Positions 18,176 through 26,560 of a DNA stretch of 49,083 nt are shown here, piece by piece. Source of the DNA: Polyangiaceae bacterium (lineage in GTDB: Bacteria; Myxococcota_A; Polyangia; Polyangiales; Polyangiaceae); contig JAJDAH010000170.1 of NCBI GenBank assembly GCA_029261965.1, positions 1 to 49,083 of the forward strand, written 5' to 3'. The position numbers were made by a program, and so were the translations under genes. Below the pieces are notes generated by a model that did not search any database, was not told the origin of the DNA, and saw only the letters and a list, made by a program, of their open reading frames with translations. Numbering within the stretch: the stretch's first letter is position 1; each line of letters begins with the position of its first letter.

Positions 18176-19051
18176 ATGCTCTTCGACCCACACATCCATT
18201 TGGCTTCGCGAACCACCGACGACTACGAGCGGATGGCCAAGGCCGGCATTCGCGGGGTCGTCGAACCGGCGTTCTGGCAAGGCCAGCCTCGAACGCAAGT
18301 CGGCACGTTCATCGACTATTTCAACTCGCTCGTTGGTTGGGAAAGGTTTCGCGCGAGCCAGTTCGGCATCGCGCACTTCTGCACGATCGCCCTCAACCCC
18401 AAAGAAGCCAACGATCCACGCATCAGCCGCGATGTCCTCGACCTGGTGCCGAGATATCTCGAGAAGGATGGCGTAGTCGGGGTGGGAGAAATTGGATACG
18501 ACGACGTCACGGACGCCGAGGAGAAAGCATTCGCCGAGCAGCTCGAGTTGGCGAAGAAGCTCGCCGTGCCGGCGCTGATTCATACGCCGCATCGCGACAA
18601 GAAGAAGGGCACCGAACGTACCCTCGCACTAGTCAAGGAAGTCGGCATCCCGGAGGACCTGGTAATCGTAGATCACAACAACGAAGAGACGCTGCCGCTC
18701 GTGCTCGAGACGGCATGTTGGCGTGGCCATTCGATCTACCCCGACACGAAAATGACCGAGGAGCGCATGGTCGGCCTCTTGAAGCGCTACGGCACTGAGC
18801 GAATGATCGTCAACAGCGCCGCCGATTGGGGCAAGAGTGATCCGCTCAAGGTACCAAAAACCGCAGACGCCATGCGCGCTGCGGGCTTCGATGAGGAGCA
18901 AGTGCAAACCGTTTGTTGGCACAACCCGATCAGGTTCTTTGAGCAGTCCGGCCGATTGGACCGAACCTTGCTCGAAAGCGACAAGATCGACCAGACGCTG
19001 CTCTTCGAGGGTAACTCTGTGCTCCGAGGACAGCAGCCGAGACGCCAATAG
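18176..19051 (+). CDS. eboB: EboB-like TatD-family metal-dependent hydrolase
   Basis: A 291-residue TIM-barrel hydrolase. All expected metal ligands are visible: HxH at His6/His8 (DPHIHL), Glu105 (GVGEIGYDD), His136 in IHTPH, His167 in IVDHNNE and Asp217 in NSAADWG. This supports a dinuclear metal hydrolase rather than a degenerate member. The substrate in ebo clusters is unknown. It lies 56 bases after eboA and 30 bases before the eboE-like gene. AAGGAA is present but 14 bases from the ATG, so the ribosome-binding site is not ideal. Confidence 0.87.
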   Translation: MLFDPHIHLASRTTDDYERMAKAGIRGVVEPAFWQGQPRTQVGTFIDYFNSLVGWERFRASQFGIAHFCTIALNPKEANDPRISRDVLDLVPRYLEKDGVVGVGEIGYDDVTDAEEKAFAEQLELAKKLAVPALIHTPHRDKKKGTERTLALVKEVGIPEDLVIVDHNNEETLPLVLETACWRGHSIYPDTKMTEERMVGLLKRYGTERMIVNSAADWGKSDPLKVPKTADAMRAAGFDEEQVQTVCWHNPIRFFEQSGRLDRTLLESDKIDQTLLFEGNSVLRGQQPRRQ

Positions 19052-19081
19052 CTGGCTCGGTCTGAACCCCCACCGCATCGC

Positions 19082-20266
19082 ATGCACGTGACCACAGCGG
19101 CTGGGCACCGGACCCTGTTGACCTATTGCGCCAACGTGCACCCCGGGGAGCGCCTCGACGACGTCCTTCGCGCGGTCGAGGTATTCATCGGCCCGGTGCG
19201 CCGAAGGCTGGGTGCGCCACGCTTGGGGGCTGGGCTCTGGCTCAGCCGCACGGCCCTGTCGGAGCTCTCGACCCGTGGTGCGACCCAGCTTCGACGGGCG
19301 CTCGATGCTGAGTCGCTATTCGCCTTCACTTTCAACGGCTTTCCCTACGGCGACTTTCAGGCACGTCGGGTCAAGCGTCGGGTCTATCACCCGGATTGGA
19401 CGCGCGAAGAGCGACTCGACTATTCGGTCCGGCTCGCCGAAGTTCTCGCAGAGCTCCTGCCCGACGACTTGGACGACGCGACGATCTCCACCCTCCCGCT
19501 CGGTCACCGGGAGGAAATGCCGGCCGAGCATCTGGACACCGCGCTCGAACAGGTCTGTCGCACCGCCTCCGCGCTCGCCGCGATTCGCGACCGCACGGGC
19601 AAGTGCATCCGACTCTGCCTCGAACCCGAACCCGGCTGCTGGCTCGAAACGACCGAACAGACGGTCGAGCTACTCGGGCAGCGACTGCCAGAGGCGGCGC
19701 AGCGCATCGGCGTTCTGCACGAGCATATCGCCACGCACGTCGGCGTCTGCTTCGACGCGTGTCACCAAGCCGTGGCGTTCGAAGACGCCCGGGAGTCGCT
19801 CGGCAAACTCGAAGCGGCCGGAATTACCATCGGCAAGGTCCAGCTCTCGAACGCCATCGAAGTGAAAGATCCCGGCGCGGCCGGGGCTCGTCGCGCGCTC
19901 GACGAGTTCCGTGAGCCGCGGTTTTTGCACCAGGTGCGTGCAAAAAATCCCGACGGAACCCTCGAAAGCGCGGACGATCTCGACCAAACCGAGTGCTTGC
20001 CCACCGACCGGCCGTGGCGTGTGCACTTTCACGTCCCCATCCACCGAGATTCGATGGGAGAGCTCGGGACTACTCGGGATTTCTTGGAGCAAACCCTCCG
20101 CACGGTCGCCGCGCGGTCGGTGTTGCCTCATCTGGAGGTCGAAACCTATACGTGGTCGGTGCTCCCGCCGAACGAACGCCCCCGGGGTGACGAGGATCTC
20201 GTCGAAAAATTGGCTCGTGAGCTCGAATGGGCCCGGGCGCGACTCCACGGCGAGGACAGCTCGTGA
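19082..20266 (+). CDS. eboE: EboE-like TIM-barrel protein (xylose-isomerase-like)
   Basis: A 394-residue protein of the xylose-isomerase-like TIM-barrel superfamily. Putative metal ligands lie in CLEPEPG (Glu181), CFDACH (Asp225, His228) and HFHVP (His315/317), matching the usual E/D/H/E arrangement in outline. The N-terminal LLTYCANVHPGE and the IGKVQLSNA strand fit the EboE metabolite-traffic family as I know it. The product is presumably a sugar- or polyol-type isomerase or epimerase, but the substrate is not known. Its stop overlaps the GTG start of the next gene by four bases, so translation is coupled. Confidence 0.87.
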   Translation: MHVTTAAGHRTLLTYCANVHPGERLDDVLRAVEVFIGPVRRRLGAPRLGAGLWLSRTALSELSTRGATQLRRALDAESLFAFTFNGFPYGDFQARRVKRRVYHPDWTREERLDYSVRLAEVLAELLPDDLDDATISTLPLGHREEMPAEHLDTALEQVCRTASALAAIRDRTGKCIRLCLEPEPGCWLETTEQTVELLGQRLPEAAQRIGVLHEHIATHVGVCFDACHQAVAFEDARESLGKLEAAGITIGKVQLSNAIEVKDPGAAGARRALDEFREPRFLHQVRAKNPDGTLESADDLDQTECLPTDRPWRVHFHVPIHRDSMGELGTTRDFLEQTLRTVAARSVLPHLEVETYTWSVLPPNERPRGDEDLVEKLARELEWARARLHGEDSS

Positions 20267-21633
20267 CGCGCCCCCTCGTGGTCGTGCTCGTGGTCGGGCT
20301 CACGCGTTCGATGCTCGGCAAAAACACGCCCAACCTCAACCGGGTAGCCCAAGACGGATTCGTGGCGCCGGTCGATCCGATCTTGCCGGCAGTCACGTGC
20401 TCCGCTCAGTCCACGATTCTCACCGGCACACTGCCGCAGAGCCACGGCATCGTCGCCAACGGTTGGTACTTCCGAGACCTCAGCGAGATTTGGCTTTGGC
20501 GCCAATCGAATCGGCTCGTAGGTGGGGAGAAGTTGTGGGAGGCGGCGAAGAAAAGGCAGCCGGACTTGCGCTGCGCCAAGATGTTCTGGTGGTACAACAT
20601 GTACTCGACCGCGGACATTTCGGTCACGCCCCGACCGATCTACCCGGCCGACGGCCGCAAGATCCCCAGCGCCTATTCGGAGCCGCCGGAGCTCGCCGAC
20701 GAGCTACAGCGGCAGTGCGGCACCTTTCCGCTGTTCAACTTCTGGGGGCCGACTGCCGGGATCCAATCGAGCGAGTGGATCGCGCGAGCGTCGCGTCGCG
20801 TCTTCGACGAACGGCGCCCGGAGCTCACCCTCGTCTACCTCCCGCACCTCGACTACTGCCTTCAGAGACTCGGTCCCAATGACCCACAGGTGGCGCCGGA
20901 GATCAGGTCGGTCGATGGAGTGGCGGGTGAGCTGATCGACCACGTGCGCGGCCAAGGCGCCGATGTCGTCGTGCTCAGTGAGTACGGAATCGAAAATGCA
21001 ACCGGCGTGGTCCGGATCAATCAACGACTGCGCGAGGCGGGGCTTCTGCGCGTGCAAGAGACCCTGGGTTGGGAGCTTTTGGATGCAGGAGCATCCCGGG
21101 CCTTCGCCGTCGCCGACCATCAGATCGCCCACGTCTACGTGCGAGATCCTTCGGATCTCGGTCGGGTCCGGGAGCTACTCTCGAAAGAGCCCGGCATCGA
21201 GAGGGTGCTCGACGAATCGGGAAAACGAGACGTCGGCCTCGACCACCCGCGCTCCGGCGAGCTCGTCGCGGTGGCGGAGCCGGGTCACTGGTTCGCCTAT
21301 TACTACTGGCTCGACGAGTCTCGTGCGCCGGACTTCGCTCGCACGGTCGATATCCACCGCAAGCCCGGCTACGACCCGGTCGAGCTGTTCCTCGATCCCC
21401 AAAAGCCCTTGGTCAAAGGCCGCGTTCTTTGGACCCTCGCAAAAAAGACCATTGGGTTGCGTTACCTGATGGACGTGATCCCGCTGGATCCGTCGCTGGT
21501 TCGTGGCACCCATGGTCGCATCACGACCGATCCCGACGAGGGGCCTTTGGTGATGAGCACCCGTAGTGATCAAGCGTTCGATCGATGTCACATGACCGAT
21601 CTGAAACGCTTCTTGCTAGACCACCTCGACTGA
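20263..21633 (+). CDS. eboF: EboF-like member of the alkaline phosphatase/NPP superfamily
   Basis: A 456-residue protein in the type I phosphodiesterase/nucleotide pyrophosphatase fold. The nucleophile region PAVTCSAQST is intact (Thr45) and is followed by LTGTLPQSHGIVANGWYFRD. The canonical metal site is eroded: the first Asp (usually xDGL) is Val11 in VVGL, the SDHG motif reads SEYG (239-242), and the His after the PDxxGH Asp is Gln201 (LDYCLQRLGP, Asp197). His417 in GTHG remains. It may use a different metal set, be inactive as a phosphatase, or bind a phosphorylated ligand. GTG 20263 is chosen because it overlaps the eboE stop. Last gene of the run. Confidence 0.87.
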   Translation: MTRPLVVVLVVGLTRSMLGKNTPNLNRVAQDGFVAPVDPILPAVTCSAQSTILTGTLPQSHGIVANGWYFRDLSEIWLWRQSNRLVGGEKLWEAAKKRQPDLRCAKMFWWYNMYSTADISVTPRPIYPADGRKIPSAYSEPPELADELQRQCGTFPLFNFWGPTAGIQSSEWIARASRRVFDERRPELTLVYLPHLDYCLQRLGPNDPQVAPEIRSVDGVAGELIDHVRGQGADVVVLSEYGIENATGVVRINQRLREAGLLRVQETLGWELLDAGASRAFAVADHQIAHVYVRDPSDLGRVRELLSKEPGIERVLDESGKRDVGLDHPRSGELVAVAEPGHWFAYYYWLDESRAPDFARTVDIHRKPGYDPVELFLDPQKPLVKGRVLWTLAKKTIGLRYLMDVIPLDPSLVRGTHGRITTDPDEGPLVMSTRSDQAFDRCHMTDLKRFLLDHLD

Positions 21634-21648
21634 GCTTGCCCGCGCCGC

Positions 21649-22473
21649 TCAGTCAGTGCCCAGAAACTCGAACGCGCGCCGGGCGGTCTCCACGGCGTCG
21701 TGGGAATGACGACTCAGCTCCAAGGTCGCCGGGCCAGCGTAGCCCGCGTTCTTCAGAGCCGAGACGACACTCCGCACATCGAGATCGCCCTCCCATGGCG
21801 GCAGATGCTCATGCACATCGCGCGTCATGCCTTCCAGATGCACATTGGCGATCGACGAGATGAACGCATTCACGGTCGCCTCCGCCCCCGTCGGCTCGAG
21901 CATGTGCGCATGGCCAACGTCGAGGGTGAGCTTGAATGCGGAGTCGGCAACGGCGGCGGAAATGCGCTCGAAGTGCGCCATCGTTTCTACGTGCATGCCG
22001 GGTTCGGGCTCGAACGCGACGACCACGCCGGATTTCCGTGCATGCTCACAAAGCTCTTGCAGACCCGCGACGAGGCGTTCGTCGAGGTCGGTGGGATCTC
22101 GCGCACTCGGTGCGGCTCCCGACCAGAGACTCACGACTTCGGCACCGATCTCGACGGCGACGTCGACGGACGTGCGCAAGAACCCGAGTCGTCGAGCTCG
22201 CTCTCGAGGCTCGTCTTCCAGCAGGGTCGGTCGGTGTTTACGCAACGGGTCGAGCAAGAACCGCGCGCCGGTCTCCACGACCGGAACGAGGTCGAGCTGC
22301 CGAACGCGCGCGGCGATTCGTTTCGCCTCGGCGGGCCAGCCCTGAGTCAACGGATTCAGCGCGTGGTGGTCGAGCGTGATGCCGACACTCCGATATCCGA
22401 GCCTCGCGATCACCTCTAGCGCATCCGCTAGAGCGTGCGAAGCGAAGCCGTTTGTGTTGTAGCCGAGTAGCAT
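21649..22473 (-). CDS. Sugar phosphate isomerase/epimerase-like TIM barrel
   Basis: A 274-residue xylose-isomerase-like barrel. Metal-site motifs are FEPEPGMHVE (Glu), LTLDVGHAHML (Asp, His), HLEGMTRDVHEHLPPWEGD (Glu/His) and ATLELSRH (Glu). The ATG at 22473 gives the expected start (MLLGYNTNGFASHALADALE); the frame upstream would need a TTG start with no support. It is convergent with the eboF-like gene, with only 15 bases between stops. It is a second, smaller barrel beside EboE and may act in the same pathway; the two differ too much to be a recent duplication. The substrate is unknown. Confidence 0.85.
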   Translation of the reverse strand: MLLGYNTNGFASHALADALEVIARLGYRSVGITLDHHALNPLTQGWPAEAKRIAARVRQLDLVPVVETGARFLLDPLRKHRPTLLEDEPRERARRLGFLRTSVDVAVEIGAEVVSLWSGAAPSARDPTDLDERLVAGLQELCEHARKSGVVVAFEPEPGMHVETMAHFERISAAVADSAFKLTLDVGHAHMLEPTGAEATVNAFISSIANVHLEGMTRDVHEHLPPWEGDLDVRSVVSALKNAGYAGPATLELSRHSHDAVETARRAFEFLGTD

Positions 22474-22524
22474 CGGAACACAGAGCGTGGTGAGCACTGC
22501 CCGAAAGGTCAAATCCGGCGGCAG

Positions 22525-23415
22525 CTATCGCCGGCGGAAGAACGAGGCGAAAGCCCGCAGGCTCGTTCCGGGATCGACCGCGTAGCGGGGGATGCGAAAC
22601 AGCTCGGTCTCCGACGTCACCCGTCCGCCAATGGCAACGAAACCGGCGGCATAACCCGCCTCCGCCGTTTGACGCCGAACCCGCTCGCTGTGTGCACCCA
22701 TTGGGTAGAAAAAGACGCGTGGCCGCACGCCAGTTTGCTCCTCGATAAGCCCCCTCGAGTGCTCGATCTCGTGGCGTGCACGGCGCTCGGAGAGATTGGG
22801 CAGCATGGGGTGCGTGTGGCTATGCGCGGCGAGCTCACACAACCCGGAGTCGAGCATTTCGCGAATCTGGTGCCACTGCATCGTGCCGTGGGAATGCCAC
22901 TCCTCCACCGTGTTGGACACGATGCCGAGGGTGAACGGCACGCCGTACTCGGTCAGAATGGGATAGGCGCGAGTGTAACCCTCGCGTTCACCGTCATCGA
23001 TAGTGATCACCGTCGACCGCGCCGGGAGCTCGACGTCACCACCGAGGAAGGCCAGCAGATCCTCCATGCGGATCACCTCGACATCGTTGTCCCTGAGCCA
23101 GGTGAGTTGTTGGCGAAACTCCTTCGGAGTGACTGCCGGCCGCGGCAGCTTCCCCCACCCTATGCGATGGTAGAGCAAGACCCAGACGACGCTTTGCTCG
23201 CGTTCGACCGTCGGAAGTCGAAAGCGGGGCAGCCCATCGGCGCCCCCGGTGTCGAGGACGACCGAATCGACGTCGACGGCCCGCGCCGTTGGCACGCTCG
23301 GCACTTCGACCGAGGCGACGCGGGCGGGAGGCGAGCTGGCGAGAGTCGATCGGTCCTCCACCGCGGTGGTGCCGCACGCCACCAAGAGGAACGCGAGCCA
23401 AACGTGAACCCTCAT
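22525..23415 (-). CDS. Polysaccharide deacetylase lipoprotein (NodB homology)
   Basis: A 296-residue exported protein. The lipobox LLVAC (Cys14) indicates lipid anchoring. The NodB domain (about 75-290) has the motif 1 Asp pair VITIDDGE (Asp140/141), the motif 2 His pair in AAHSHTHP (His198, His202), and RPRVFFYPMGAHS as the catalytic Arg/Pro motif. Together these predict a zinc-dependent de-N-acetylase acting on an extracellular polysaccharide or peptidoglycan. Many NodB enzymes read TFDDG; Ile replaces Phe here. The start is ATG 23415, with TACGAT 8 bases upstream. It is separated from the next upstream gene by a terminator, so it is probably its own unit. Confidence 0.92.
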   Translation of the reverse strand: MRVHVWLAFLLVACGTTAVEDRSTLASSPPARVASVEVPSVPTARAVDVDSVVLDTGGADGLPRFRLPTVEREQSVVWVLLYHRIGWGKLPRPAVTPKEFRQQLTWLRDNDVEVIRMEDLLAFLGGDVELPARSTVITIDDGEREGYTRAYPILTEYGVPFTLGIVSNTVEEWHSHGTMQWHQIREMLDSGLCELAAHSHTHPMLPNLSERRARHEIEHSRGLIEEQTGVRPRVFFYPMGAHSERVRRQTAEAGYAAGFVAIGGRVTSETELFRIPRYAVDPGTSLRAFASFFRRR

Positions 23416-23423
23416 CGGCGGCC

Positions 23424-23429
23424 ATCGTA
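23424..23429 (-). promoter_or_regulatory. Putative -10 element for the deacetylase gene
   Basis: TACGAT on the minus strand is 8 bases before ATG 23415. There is no Shine-Dalgarno sequence between them. Confidence 0.4.
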
Positions 23430-23451
23430 TCGAGGGTCGTCCGGGGCTGAC

Positions 23452-23473
23452 AAAAACCCCGACGAGGCGTCGG
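23452..23473 (-). terminator. Rho-independent terminator
   Basis: Read on the minus strand, CCGACG-CCT-CGTCGG forms a 6-bp GC stem (extendable at the base) followed by GGTTTTTG. It lies just after the stop of the lipoprotein gene at 23482 and before the deacetylase gene. Confidence 0.7.
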
Positions 23474-23481
23474 CGTCGAGG

Positions 23482-24312
23482 TCAGGGCGCGAGCGAAGGG
23501 TCGGGGCGCTGACCGGACTCGCGTTTCGGTAAGCGACCGAACCAGCGGTTTCGGAACTCCCATTCGAGCGCACTCGAAATCTCGCGTTGCCGGGCCGCCG
23601 TGGGTACGATCGCGCGCAAGCTCATTTGCGCGGTCGGGGGTCCGGCGCGCAGCAGAGCCTCATCGATGAGGATCGGCGACTCGATCGAATTGGACGGCGT
23701 GAGAAATAGACAGGCTTGCTCGTCCATTTCCGGGGAAACGCCTCGGTAGTTGCACCACCCGCTCTCGTCGGGCACCGGGTTGATGGGCGGAACCTCGGCG
23801 ATCGTGAACGTCGACAGCGAGGTGCAAGAAATCAAGCTGACGTTGAGTAGCTCGCAGTCGGGGGCGCCGGGCTTGCCCCAGATAGAAACCTCTACGGGGG
23901 CGTTGGGCGGTGCTGCTCCGAACCCGAGCAAGTTGTTGCCTCGTTCGAGCACGCCGCAAACGACGCCGGAACGACAGGCGCCCCCGGTTTCGCGGCGCAG
24001 GGTCGAATCCCCGGCGCCGCCGCCGGCCAGCGATCGCCACCCCATCTGTCCCGATGGCCCGGTGAACTCGAAATCGCCGTCGACCAAGAGGTTGTCCTCG
24101 ACGCCGGCGTTCCCGAACGGATTGCGGACCTCGACCGTGCGGACGACTTCTCCAGCCTCTAGCGGCGGCGCAGCGTCGAAGCTCGGTTGCCCGCCAGCTC
24201 CGGCATCGTCGTCGGGGCCAGGCACGACTTCGATGGCCCTACCTTCCTCGGCGTCGCCGAGGCACCCGGTCAGACCAACCGCAACCGCGAACATGGCGAC
24301 ACGCCGAATCAC
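23482..24312 (-). CDS. Lipoprotein of unknown function
   Basis: A 276-residue lipoprotein; MIRRVAMFAVAVGLTGC is a clear signal with lipobox GLTGC. After an Asp/Gly linker there is a segment starting NLLVDGDFEFTG that looks like a jelly-roll or carbohydrate-binding-type strand pattern (repeated D-G-x-F-E, GxxGW), followed by beta-rich sequence and several Cys. The start overlaps the stop of the S41-like protease by four bases (24309-24312), so the two are coupled. An accessory role to the protease or surface binding is plausible but not shown. Confidence 0.8.
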   Translation of the reverse strand: MIRRVAMFAVAVGLTGCLGDAEEGRAIEVVPGPDDDAGAGGQPSFDAAPPLEAGEVVRTVEVRNPFGNAGVEDNLLVDGDFEFTGPSGQMGWRSLAGGGAGDSTLRRETGGACRSGVVCGVLERGNNLLGFGAAPPNAPVEVSIWGKPGAPDCELLNVSLISCTSLSTFTIAEVPPINPVPDESGWCNYRGVSPEMDEQACLFLTPSNSIESPILIDEALLRAGPPTAQMSLRAIVPTAARQREISSALEWEFRNRWFGRLPKRESGQRPDPSLAP

Positions 24313-26372
24313 TTGAGCCGACTCCTGACCCAGCCGAGCGCGGCTTCGAAGGGCAGGTCCTCGCCTTGCAGGAGCGACGTCTGGGTATGCTCGACGACTT
24401 CGTCCGGCTCGATGCCGTGCCCGATGAGCGCCTCACCATCGCGGGTGATGGTGTCTCCGCTCGCGATACGAAAAGCCAGCCGTGACCAGTAGCTGTACTC
24501 GTAGAACGAGGAAAACGCGCCGACGGTCGCATGAGGTCCGAAGATGCGCACATTGGGCGCGCCCTTCATCCCGTGAGCGAGCCAATCGCTGGCAGAGCCA
24601 TCACGGTGGATCAAGAGTGCCACCGGCAGATCGACATCGGCGGAGTTACTCCCGGGCTCGAACACGAGCATCGGAAATTGGCTGAACTTCTCGTAGAGCG
24701 CGATGCCTTCGGCGGGGGTTTCCGGGCCGTCGAAGCCGGCAACGGTCATGAACCCGGGGCCCACCGACAGCGCCACCGGGGGCCGAACCAGCTCGGCGAC
24801 TGCCTCTGGGGCGTCGATGGTGCCTCCGTTTCCCGTCCGATGGTCGAGAATGACGCCCCGCGCATTGGCCTTGAACGTCTCGTTGGCCATGCGAAAAGTG
24901 GACGTCAGCCCGCCGGGGCCGCCGAACAAGCTGTCCCAAGTCATTCCCCAGATGTTTTCGCCGGGGGCGGACTCGACGATTTCGTCGACCCATGGCCGGA
25001 AGCCGAGGAAGTGGAGCTCTTCGACCGAGCCGAAGTTCTGCGGTGGGTTCAGTTGGTGGTACGTCGGGCGATTGTCGCAAGCTGGACCGAAGCTGCCGAC
25101 GCCTCCGCTGCCCACGGGGATGTCGGAGGCGAGATACGTCGTCGGCGACGCGTCGCAGGTCAGTGTCGAGGGGTCGCAGTGGATGATTTTGAACTCGCGG
25201 GCGAACGTCGGAAGCAAGTTCCGCATGTCCTCCGCGAAGTCTGCGTCCACAGCGGGGTCGTTGGCTCCGTGATAGCCCCAATTCACATCGATGAGCGAGC
25301 GGGCCCAGTCGATCGGGTGTTGGCCGTCGACTTCGACGAGCCGATCCCCGGGCTTCAACCCGAGCGCACTTCCCGCAGCGGTATGAGACACCAGCACGTC
25401 CGCTCGAGCGGGATCCCGCGGCGTCACACCATGGCTGAGATCCCCGTCGCCTTCGATGAAGCAGACGGGGAGATGACGGTCACTTTCGTGAATGCTGATG
25501 GCCGAACTCGCGTTGGTGTGCCAGTCGCGAAGAAGGCGCACACCCCGAGAGAAGGAGGACCAGAACTGCCAGGCAGACTGAGCCGTGTCCATCTTCGACA
25601 TTTCGGCGAGGACCGCGGGGAGATTCTGCGTCCGGGTGAAGCGACCGCCGCTCAGCCATCGGAGCCTGCCCTGCAGGTATTTGGCCACCTGCTCTCGGTA
25701 CACCGCGGCGGGAAGGGGCGGCACGAATCGATCGCCTTGACGGCAAAATCCGCTCAAGCAGACAGCCTCGGCGCCGCACACCGGGTCGAACGCTCCTACG
25801 CACGCACCACCCCCGTCGTAGTCGCCCTCGGTGACCACCTCGACGGCGTCGAGGTCGATCTCGGACCCCTCGATACGAATGAAACCTCGCTCGAGCTCCG
25901 CGCCGGTCACGCTCACCGGGTTCGAAACGAGCTCCGCCCATCCGTCAGACGTGACCCGCCCGGACGGAAACATATACGCGACCTCGACTTCGCGCTCGGT
26001 CGAGTATTCGAAAATGGCTCGGGCCGACACGCGGCCGTGCCTCAGCCAAAATCGAAAGCGGTAGGAGTCGTTCGTCGGCGGGAGGCTCACGTCGAGCTCG
26101 AAGGGACCACTTTGACCACCAGCGGTGATGCGAATCCACCCGGTGCCGTGCAGTGGTCCGTCGCCAGTCGGTTCGTCGAGCCCCTCGAAAACGGTTGTCT
26201 GCGCGATTTGCTCGGCGCTCGGCGCGAAACCCTCGAACGATTCGGTATGTGCGGCGGCGGCGTCGAAGCTCAAGAGCCCGCGCGCGTCGAACGTCGTCGC
26301 ACCAGCCTCAGCCGCGGCGAGAACAGCGAAAAAACCAAGCGAAAGAGCGAGATTGTGATGACGAAAATTCAA
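24309..26372 (-). CDS. Exported S41-type (C-terminal processing) protease-like protein
   Basis: A 687-residue protein using a TTG start at 26372, chosen because GGAG lies eight bases upstream and a signal peptide follows directly (LNFRHHNLALSLGFFAVLAA, cleavage near AGA/TT). The first ~200 residues are beta-rich. A Cys-rich turn (CVGAFDPVCGAEAVC) precedes a central helical part. A PDZ-like segment is GLKPGDRLVEVDGQ, and the S41 catalytic region has ARGVILDHRTGNGG and HRDGSASDW with a candidate Ser nucleophile. Substrate is unknown. The catalytic Lys position could not be fixed by eye. Confidence 0.8.
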   Translation of the reverse strand: MNFRHHNLALSLGFFAVLAAAEAGATTFDARGLLSFDAAAAHTESFEGFAPSAEQIAQTTVFEGLDEPTGDGPLHGTGWIRITAGGQSGPFELDVSLPPTNDSYRFRFWLRHGRVSARAIFEYSTEREVEVAYMFPSGRVTSDGWAELVSNPVSVTGAELERGFIRIEGSEIDLDAVEVVTEGDYDGGGACVGAFDPVCGAEAVCLSGFCRQGDRFVPPLPAAVYREQVAKYLQGRLRWLSGGRFTRTQNLPAVLAEMSKMDTAQSAWQFWSSFSRGVRLLRDWHTNASSAISIHESDRHLPVCFIEGDGDLSHGVTPRDPARADVLVSHTAAGSALGLKPGDRLVEVDGQHPIDWARSLIDVNWGYHGANDPAVDADFAEDMRNLLPTFAREFKIIHCDPSTLTCDASPTTYLASDIPVGSGGVGSFGPACDNRPTYHQLNPPQNFGSVEELHFLGFRPWVDEIVESAPGENIWGMTWDSLFGGPGGLTSTFRMANETFKANARGVILDHRTGNGGTIDAPEAVAELVRPPVALSVGPGFMTVAGFDGPETPAEGIALYEKFSQFPMLVFEPGSNSADVDLPVALLIHRDGSASDWLAHGMKGAPNVRIFGPHATVGAFSSFYEYSYWSRLAFRIASGDTITRDGEALIGHGIEPDEVVEHTQTSLLQGEDLPFEAALGWVRSRLK

Positions 26373-26380
26373 GCCGGCTG

Positions 26381-26384
26381 CTCC
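26381..26384 (-). promoter_or_regulatory. Shine-Dalgarno sequence supporting a TTG start
   Basis: GGAG on the minus strand, 8 bases before the TTG at 26372. The only other start in the frame (TTG 26441) has no signal peptide near it. Confidence 0.5.
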
Positions 26385-26512
26385 AGCCCCACACCGCCCG
26401 GGTTGGTAGCACGCGGCGATGGCTCGGGTCTCGGCGGCCAATCGGCCGATCTGCCATTCTCTCCTGAAGTACGGGGCTGCGATTGGGGGCTAGCGTTTCG
26501 GAGTTGGATGGC

Positions 26513-26532
26513 TATGATGTGCCGTAACGGCA
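26513..26532 (+). promoter_or_regulatory. erpA promoter -10 with overlapping palindrome
   Basis: TATGAT (26513-26518) is a good -10. It is followed at once by TGCCGTAACGGCA (26520-26532), a perfect inverted repeat with 6-base arms around one base, which would cover the transcription start. No convincing -35 lies at standard spacing. A repressor site is plausible; the regulator is unknown. Confidence 0.45.
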
Positions 26533-26560
26533 GGTTTCTTCTGGCCGGACGGGAAAGCCC

